Source: Pleurotus djamor (Eukaryota > Basidiomycota > Agaricomycetes > Agaricales > Pleurotaceae). From it: a DNA stretch of 64,000 nt. The stretch spans positions 82,960-146,959 of the forward strand of contig JAPEVF010000050.1 of NCBI GenBank assembly GCA_029747585.1, read 5' to 3'. A model generated the notes under the pieces. That model was given only the letters and a program-made list of their open reading frames with translations. It did no database searches and had not been told where the DNA came from. Every line of letters starts with the position of its first letter. Position 1 is the stretch's first letter. The position numbers and the translations under genes are program-made. Below are positions 56,852-64,000 of this stretch, in pieces.

Positions 56852-57805
56852 AACGTTATTTTTAATTGAATGATCGAGAGAGGGGCAAGGGGTCAAGGGG
56901 TTCAAAACTTCGACGCAATGTCGTAATTTCGCGCTTCGCGCTCGAGACTCTCAGGATGGGGAGCCCAGGGTAAACGTTTTCAATGGGTGAGAGATGTCGG
57001 CATGCTCTATGTATATGATGCACGATACTTATGTGAAAGGGCGAGGACCTGAAGGTTGACGTAGATCAGACATTTTTTGACATCTCGTTTCTAAATATAC
57101 GGGTTTTTATTCTTTATTCGATACATGATACACGAGCTCCAAGGGTATACATACAACAATCGACAATCGACAATCAGAAAAAAAAAGGAACTGAGAACCG
57201 ATGAGAGAAAGATAGATTTAAAAACACAACTTCCACAAAGTGCATTACTTTTCCGTTCATACATACAACAAACTCGTAGGAACTCGTACAAGAAACCAAA
57301 AACATGGAAGGGTCGACATAGGCAAAAAACGGATTATATGTATATCGTGGAAGACGGGAGGGTACTATGGTATATATGTACTACTATGCAAGAATGATGA
57401 AGTTTGGGATGAGAGAGAGAGATGATATAATCGATAATGATACAAATGGGATATAGTGGGGGTACTGGTACTGTTATACTGTTACTGGTACGAGAGGAGG
57501 AGAGAAGTGGAGAGCGCGATATAATAGATAGCAACCGAAAAATATAAAAAANCCAAAGCCGAAGACGACGACCTTCGCGTTTTGCGCGGGTGTCATTATA
57601 GAATAGAATAAAAACGAGCAAGTTGAAGGGGGTATTTTGGGGAGGAGGCATAATAATTACTAACACATACCGACGATCGACCTATTGCGAGTCATAATAA
57701 AGAAGGGAGAAGGGGATTAAAAACAAACAAACAAATGAACATGAAGAGGAGAACGAGAGAGGGGAAGGATGGAGGGAAGGGATGGAAGGGAAGATTGATT
57801 TTCGT

Positions 57806-59576
57806 TCAGCAAACCTGAACCTCCCACTCCCCACCTTCACCTCCCTCTCTCGGAAGACTCTTTAGCGCAATCCTCACACGCTTCCTTCCACTAGCACCCG
57901 CATCCACGACAGGCAGCTCGGACGAAACACTCGACGTCGGCGACTGAGCAAGTGAATCATGTCCTCCATAATTCATGGCACCTGCCGACGACAGATAGTC
58001 TGATATCCCCCCGATGCCAAGGAAAGGGTCGTCCTGGCTTGTCAACCCAAAATCACCAACGGAAGCAAATGCGTTGAAACCCGAGGTTGATTCCGTGTCT
58101 GAACCCCATGTGGCAAATGTAGGGGTCGATGTGGATTCGTCGAGTTTCATCGAGTGGATCGAGGATGAAGATGATGCGGATGAAATTGAGGAGGAGGAGG
58201 AGGAGGGAGAGGAAGATGTGGATGATGAAGATGAAGCAGCCGGTGAGCCCGCGCGAGAAGAAGAGGCCGATGTCGACGGGATAATGCGAACGCGGATTTT
58301 ACCATCTTCCGAGGGGATGGTGTCGAAGGAGATATCCAAATCCCCCAAAGCACGGAGAGCGTCCGTGTCCATGTCGGCGAACTCGAGCCGTTTTGGGAGG
58401 TTGAAGGAGGGCTTGGGAGTGGGGATGTGGGATTGATCTTTGGCGGGGTTGGCCCATTCGTAGTCGAAGAGGTTGTTGAAATCAAAGGACGACGAGGAAG
58501 AGGATTGGGGAGTGGGCAGGGTGAATGAAGGAACCTGCGAAGATTGGCCTGGCACGGATAATAGATTGGGTAGTGCACAGAGGAGGACCTGTGAGCGTGA
58601 ATAATTGTCATTAGATTGGACACTGGGTGAGAATTGGGAGGGGGTTTGGGACTTACCATCAAGCCTAGTGAGGCATTCGATTTGGAGGACGAAGGAAGTG
58701 AAGGCGTTGACAAGTCGAATTGAGAATCGGAAGCTTCTAGTTTTACCGCTGGTTGGGCTTCCTTGGAAGCGAGTTGAGCGTTAAGATCGCGTTCGCGTGC
58801 TTCTGCGGCAGCTAGTTGGGCTCGGAGGCGTTCTACCTCTGAGGCNAGAACTGGTGGTGGGGGAGGGGGGTGGCTGGCGTTTGGGTTGGTAGCGATGGAT
58901 TGGAGGCGTGCGTTCTCTTGCTCGAGTTCAGCGACGCGACTTTTGGTAATTAGATTAGCCACTGATGTAGGTAAGAGCAAGTGAAAGCGACGAACATTTC
59001 CATGGCCTCAAACTCTTCGCGTTTCCGTTGACGACTGAGGAAGGCTGCTGCTCTGTTCTTGACGAGACGAGCTTCGCGTTTTGTGANGGCCCNGAGACGT
59101 CCGGGGGGACAAAGTCCTTGCTGCTGATGCGTTCGCCNGACTGTGCGCTTTTTGACTGGGGGAGGCGAGGGGCTCGAAGAGGAGCGTTTTACGGATGATT
59201 GCAAGGGCGCTGCGATGGATACGGTGGGTAGTGCGGGTGGCATGGGTTCCTCTGGCGACGAAGACGAAAAGTCGAAAACTTTGTGGGTTGGGAGGCAGTC
59301 GGTGGACGAGGCGGGGGTATCTGGGCTGAGACGCATCTTGAAGAGACTATCTGTGGGTGACGAGGAGGAGGACGAGGAGGAGGAGGCTGATGACGGGGAG
59401 AAGTAGTTGTAGTTGAAGGTGTCGTTTACCGGGGAGGGGAAGAGGTGGGACGACCAGGGAGAGTGGGTGTCGAGGGGATGGAGTTGTTGTTGTTGCTGCT
59501 GGCGGTGGTGGTGGAGGGCGTGTGGATGGAGATGGTGGTGGTTGAGGTTCAAGTTGTGGGAGAGGATGTGTGACAT
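57806..59576 (-). CDS. bZIP transcription factor
   Basis: Start MSHILSHNLNLNHHHLHPHA at 59576, then a His/Gln-rich and Ser-rich N-terminus (SASSSSSSSSSPTDSLFKMR). The basic region TKREARLVKNRAAAFLSRQR has the bZIP signature (N, then AA, then SR), followed by KREEFEAME. A 54-nt intron near 58941-58997 joins it to IRVAELEQENARLQ, the start of the leucine zipper. ASEVERLRAQLAAAEARERD may extend the zipper after a Pro-rich gap. A second intron near 58595-58655 leads to an acidic and Ser-rich C-terminal part (FNNLFDYEWANPAKDQSHIP, DMDTDALRALGDLDISFDTI), a likely activation region. It ends GGEWEVQVC. The KNRAAAFLSRQRK core resembles ATF6/CREB-type fungal factors more than Hac1. Three N bases near 59087-59138 leave a few residues open. 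Confidence 0.85.
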
Positions 59577-62025
59577 TTTTTTGAAGATGTAACGTGATGG
59601 GGGGATGAGATTGGCGGAAGGAGATGATGGGGCATTTTATATAAGGGGTGTATGCTGGATGCCATTGCGCACTGGATGGAAATGGCAACGAGAGATCTGG
59701 AGAGAGAATTCCAGCTGCTCAGCCTCCGACAAGCATCCGACGTGCCGAATCCTCGGTCGTCCTGCTTCTCTCGCCCCAGATCACGAGGCCTCGGTCCGTA
59801 TGCGCTCAACTCTAATTTATTCGAATCCAGAAATAATAAAATAAAACATATAATTATTTCCTTATGTCCGCACAAAATTAAAACACAAATTCCACACTTT
59901 GCAAGAACTGATGCGTACCTCCGCAGCCTTCTCTCTCTGAGATCTGTGAGTGTTGGGTACTTCCTCCGTCGCTCCGGCTCAGCTCCGTTGCTCTGCCTGC
60001 TTCTCTTCTACTTACCCCGCACACCTGATCGTCCTCTCTCCTCCACATGCCCCTGTCATTTCTGCACTGATAGTCCATCCGGCCCTACGCCTCTAGTGAG
60101 GAGTTAAGCTCCTACGACCCCCATCATGCCTTCGGGCTCAGAGCGCAACCATCACCAGTGACCACCCACACTTATCCCTGTACACCCAACCCACATCCAT
60201 GCCATTGCATCAGGCGATCTGACGTCTTGCCCTTCCTTACACCCGCATCGCCACCAATATCCATCAGACCCATCACCGTGAACCCGTCAAATGCTCAATT
60301 AAACATCCAAAATATTCATTCCCCGTGCGACCTGTCACCCTGTCCCTCTCAGGGGGCGGCAACTTGATTACGTAACCCTTGAACACCGGAAAATGCCTCT
60401 CTTTCTCTCTGCATAGAGTACGCCAAACGAACATACTGACATTATGCATACAGTACATCGCAAAAGGCCTTCTAGCAGCAAGCAACCATGATGTCAGTAT
60501 AAACAAAACAACTCGCGTTGCCTAGTGCGCTATGACCATGCCCTCTTACAACCGTTTCTAGGTAACCGCAACCCATCCAAGTCCCCTCTCACTGATGCTC
60601 AGAGTCATTGCAATCGCAAGCGCCCTCTCAACTTCCCCCCCTACACCGCCCGCCCGTTGAACGTTCCACAAGTCAAGCAACAACGCTAACTTGCCTTACT
60701 AGTGTGCTTCTGGACTGCATTCGGTCGTTACGGCCTTCTGTCATACTTGTTTCGCCCCGTCGCCCGTCGCACTCTCTCCCACACCCCCTGCCCTCTCCTC
60801 CCCTCGCCGAGCACACTGCCGGCTCTTTGTATCGATCACACTCACACGATTGATGATTTGTGGTTTAGAGATGTCGGCTACATTTGATACATAGTCTTTG
60901 TTAAACCCATGTCATTGTATCAGGTAACAGTACAGCGTACTCAGATTTACACCCGGCGCCGACACACTAGCTACGATTGTCTGAATTCCCTTCGAGCGCC
61001 ATAAATAAAGATGGATTGCTTGGAATTTACACACACACACTCGGAGTCACATCAACGCAATGGAACCGTTCGTCGCCTCCGTTTCGTCTGGGAAGAGAAG
61101 CAAGCTAGCCAATACCTTCATTCAGATTCAGCTGAGCTTCTAGCGGAGGCGCGCCGCTAGATGGTCGGGCGCGATCAAAGACCGGAAACGAAGAGGGGGA
61201 GGTGCTTCCGTGCATACGGGATGTCAGGTGGGTTGGAGCCTTGGAGGAAGGGTCAGGGGAGATTAAGGAGTGACTCCTCGCTAACTCCTATCAGTCGAGA
61301 AAGTTAACACGAGTCTCTTAAAAAGCTGGAGACCCTGGGGGAAGCTACGAAGATATATCTACCTCGTCTTCCTCATCATCATCATCAACATAGACGACTA
61401 TAGCCTCAGCAGTTTCTTCCCTCCGTAAGCTCTTGTGTGTATTTAGAATGGGTAATTCAAATTGTGAGCCTCTGTGCGGCCGTTTTTGTTCTGGGATCGG
61501 GGGAAGGAGGAGAGACGATTTATCTCTGACCTGCGACGTATGATCAATCTCTGGCTCTCAAAACCCGCCGCCACCGAAACGCTATACTCTATACTCTCTA
61601 AGTAAGTAGGTATACCCTCCTCGACGTCCCTTCCTCGCAAATGTCAACGTCGGTGTTGGTGTTGTGGGTAACTGGGTGATCGGGTGATCGGAGCTCGATT
61701 GAGATGGGGTCAGCTGGAGCCTGGGGCTGGGTGTGGGGGGAGAGGAGACGGTACTCTAGAGTCCATGATTGAGTTCAGGAGAGCTTAACCTACACTTTCA
61801 TGCGTGGATCGAGGACGGCGCGAGCGTCAGGGATACCTATAAGTAATTAAGGGGTGACTCCTACTCTTCACACATGGATGGTCGTTTGACGTGTTCGAAT
61901 GTGGAGGATCGTCTGTTTCCTGTGTACGTATGTATGTAGTAACAGATTGTAGAGTCCATAAAGTCCATCGAATAGTTAAGACTTAGTTTACGCTATGAAA
62001 GTCCATCATCCTCGCTACGCGTTTC
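59577..62025. other. 2.4 kb spacer upstream of the bZIP gene
   Basis: No coding signal. It contains the bZIP promoter, a (CA)n run at 61029-61040, a (CAT)n run at about 61373-61387 and pyrimidine-rich text around 59990-60110. The far end is the 3' flank of the secreted-protein gene. Confidence 0.5.
59635..59644 (-). promoter_or_regulatory. TATA box of the bZIP gene
   Basis: TTATATAAAA on the minus strand about 60 bp upstream of the ATG at 59576. It supports that start. Confidence 0.5.
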
Positions 62026-62655
62026 TCAAACCACATTCAGCGTGACATTCCTCGTCTCGAACAACGGGAACGGACCAGCCTGTAATATCCACAAACCCAT
62101 CAGCATCCATCTCCCATCTCCCATAGAGTAGAGATTAAAGAAAAGAAAAGAAAATACAACGAGAGAAAGAGAAACTCACCCCGACCAAGCTAAAATGACA
62201 CAAACTCAACAACGCCGTTCCTTTCATGAACGACGCCGGGATGGTAACCGTGAAATTCTGATGTGGGGGTTTACCCGGTGCGCTGACGCTGAAGTCGGGG
62301 TGGAAGGTGCCGGCGTAGAGGGTTGGACCGAGGAGGTCTGTTGAGGCGATGCATCCTCGGTTTGGGGGACAGGATTGGAGGGAGAGGGAGATGCCGACTT
62401 CTGTGGAGCCGGTTAGGCTATTCTAAGATATTGTTGGAGGAGGGTTGGTTAGTTTTTGAGAGGGATAGAGGAGGGGAAGAGGAGGACGAGGGGAGGGAGG
62501 GAACGTACGGGTCTGTCGACTTCGATGGTTATGTTGGATCCTGCTGTGATTGTGTCCCCTTGGAAAGGATACCCGATCAGTGCACTTTGTGCGAGGGCTG
62601 TTCCGACAAACAGATAACCAAGGAGGAGAGCGCTGATGTAGTGCAGGCAATGCAT
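62026..62655 (-). CDS. Small secreted protein, function unknown
   Basis: Three exons, about 150 residues. Start MHCLHYISALLLGYLFVGTA (62655) is a clear signal peptide, with likely cleavage after ALA. The mature chain begins QSALIGYPFQGDTITAGSNI and TIEVDRP, then after an intron NSLTGSTEVGISLSLQSCPP and NRGCIASTDLLGPTLYAGTF. It goes on with PHQNFTVTIPASFMKGTALL and, after another intron, GPFPLFETRNVTLNVV. N-glycosylation sites are visible (NIT, NFT, NVT), and the two cysteines in the middle may pair. The layout resembles a family of small secreted proteins common in Agaricomycetes with a beta-sandwich-like pattern; no function is assigned. Confidence 0.75.
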
Positions 62656-64000
62656 TTTTCGGTGTGGAGAGAGAGGGAAATGGAAATGTGAAGTGTTAGT
62701 TGGACTTGGGAGTACTCGGGATGCTAGAAGTTCCAGTAGTCCGTTAGTGCGTTTATATATAAGTATAACTCTGGCGCGATGAGCGGAAGGAGGAGGCTAG
62801 TGGCTCAACAACACGCGCTTCAACGCCCATACATCATAAATCATGCATCATGCCGGGGAACTGTGGAATGACGAAAGTTGATGGAGCCCACACCCTCACA
62901 CCACCTCCTAATGGTAATCAAGGCGCGTCCAAGGGGCTTTCATGCCCGTACTTTCGCGATTGATGAAACGATGAAACCGGAATTAACTCGTGTATTGCGC
63001 ACTAGTCGGTCGGTTGGGGTGAATGATAAACCAATATGTACATGGTGACCTGAGTATTGCGGATGATGGACACTAAGTGCCGGTGATGGGTGATATATGA
63101 TGTGGATGTGGGATGAACGTGAACTCACACCTCGGCCTCATGCACCACCATCACCCATAGCCTGGTCTGCTGACCGGTAGACAGCCTGTCCACGAAACCG
63201 TCGACGGACCAAGTACACGGTGGTCTGGTCATGAGCCACCTTCACCATGTCTTTGGATATTGCAGTAATTATGCCATAACATGTCCTCGAGCTATTCTCG
63301 TCCGTGTCTGACAATTCCCATCCTTGGGTTAACATTATTTCCGTGGTTTGTGCTGTGAATGTAAATGTCATGTCGGAATTCGCATTTGACAAGAAAAGAA
63401 GGTACCCTTCATTTAATCATTGATCATAAGTAGTACATCCTCCCGAGCAACCGAGGGTGTAAATCTCCTGTGAATTGTGAATTGTAAATTCGTACGCAAT
63501 TGTCCCCGAGCGATCATGACCTCGAGACTCGAACCGTGGACGGGTCTGAGAAGAACAGCAAGCTGCAACTTCGACCGGGTTATGTACACGCGATTTGATA
63601 TATCATATAACACTAGCGACCGCCGTTGGCGCTTAGGGTACCTTGCTTGCGACGGCCCCATACGATCCCCATTTGCGCTGGAGANTTTTCGAAAAAATGT
63701 TTTCAGTATATTGATGAAAACCGCTGTAATACTGACGGCCAATAATATAATAACCTAGCGGCATCATCTACACATGAGGGACTCGTGAGTTGTGAGCACT
63801 GAGTACTGAGGTCTTTCATGATGACATCCAAAAGTCGCCATGTTGACGGACTCCCTTTTTATATTCACAAATACCCGCAGTCGAACTGAGCGATGTACAG
63901 CATCCTGGATGGACCGACAGCACTCTTGCCGCGACGAGAGGCAGCTGCTTCGTGACCAGGCCACTCTGAGCGCTTGACGAATTGAAACTGCCTTTCTGTG
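62656..64000. other. Right end of window, no supported gene
   Basis: Contains the promoter of the secreted protein. One minus-strand open frame at 63138-63392 (84 residues) has no recognised domain and no supporting signals. One N lies at about 63685. Confidence 0.45.
62752..62762 (-). promoter_or_regulatory. TATA box of the secreted-protein gene
   Basis: TTATATATAAA on the minus strand, about 100 bp upstream of the ATG at 62655. A strong TATA box suits an inducible gene. Confidence 0.5.

Larger units (their letters stand above)
53349..57805. other. 4.4 kb stretch without a recognised protein gene
   Basis: Between the start of the deacetylase gene and the 3' end of the bZIP gene. Open frames are low-complexity or lack family resemblance. 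It holds a pyrimidine-rich tract around 55262-55355, a (GAT)n microsatellite at 55365-55382 and three ACGCGT hexamers at 56788-56851. Candidate contents are a long promoter, an untranslated RNA or a small gene I cannot see. Confidence 0.5.

Noticed and set aside
58014..58436. Plus-strand acidic open frame
   Set aside because: It is antisense to the Ser-rich exon of the bZIP gene, where TCN codons read as Glu/Asp on the other strand.
57806..59576. bZIP gene as Hac1 with an unconventional Ire1 intron
   Set aside because: Both introns visible have ordinary GT-AG ends and the basic region is not the Hac1 type.
63138..63392. 84-residue minus-strand open frame
   Set aside because: No recognised domain, no clear splice partner and no supporting promoter element; near the limit of chance.
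63526..63535. Minus-strand GGTTCGAGTC, like a tRNA T-loop (B box)
   Set aside because: The flanking bases do not form a T stem, and no acceptor stem, D arm or anticodon arm can be folded around it.

Overview
This is a basidiomycete nuclear contig, most likely from an Agaricomycete. Nearly every gene is broken by short GT-AG introns of about 50-60 nt. Genes lie on both strands with short spacers. The protein set (arginine-specific CPSase large chain, TmpA-type membrane flavoprotein, eL33, OSCA/CSC1 channel, fungal-type NagA) is that of a filamentous fungus. No bacterial, viral or CRISPR features and no intact transposon were recognised. Gene models below were spliced by eye; outer limits are usually firm, internal exon counts are approximate.

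Layout. 1-734: 3' end of an FAD amine/amino-acid oxidase (+). 828-4746: arginine CPSase large subunit (-). 4.8-6.85 kb: gene-poor, perhaps a decayed gene. 6857-9124: TmpA-like flavoprotein (+). 9291-10473: oligoribonuclease (-), head to head with a PTAR1-like protein (10516-11486, +), then an Atg14/Vps38-type subunit (11564-13169, +). These three genes lie in a low-quality stretch with many N bases and two frameshifts that look like sequencing errors. 13269-18028: very acidic low-complexity protein (-). 18299-19178: BTB protein (-). 19495-23187: CSC1/OSCA channel (-). 23424-24850 and 24942-25591: two divergent mitochondrial-looking genes. 25772-26836: NFKBIL1-like protein (+). 26900-27871: unknown protein (-). 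28903-29385: ribosomal protein eL33 (+). 29720-31729: glutaryl-CoA dehydrogenase (+).

The most unusual part is 32.9-47.6 kb. A complete NMN adenylyltransferase gene (NAD biosynthesis) is followed by three closely related major-facilitator transporters of the allantoate/nicotinate (ACS) family, and then by a fourth, more canonical one. Between the first and second, and between the second and third transporters, lie 5'-truncated decayed copies of the NMN adenylyltransferase gene. Both relics begin within what was its first intron. A scrap of the fourth transporter's 5' end sits before the first relic, which looks like a crossover scar. The sequence therefore records repeated tandem duplication of a unit made of NMNAT intron 1 to 3' end plus a transporter. 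Transporters stayed intact and the enzyme copies decayed. By analogy with yeast Tna1, an NAD-precursor import role is plausible but not shown.

48217-49197: intronless F-box protein (+). 49702-50469: small one-membrane-segment protein (-). 51050-53348: N-acetylglucosamine-6-phosphate deacetylase with a low-complexity insert (-). 53.35-57.8 kb: long stretch without a recognisable gene. 57806-59576: bZIP transcription factor (-). 59.6-62.0 kb: empty. 62026-62655: small secreted protein (-). The last 1.3 kb holds nothing convincing.
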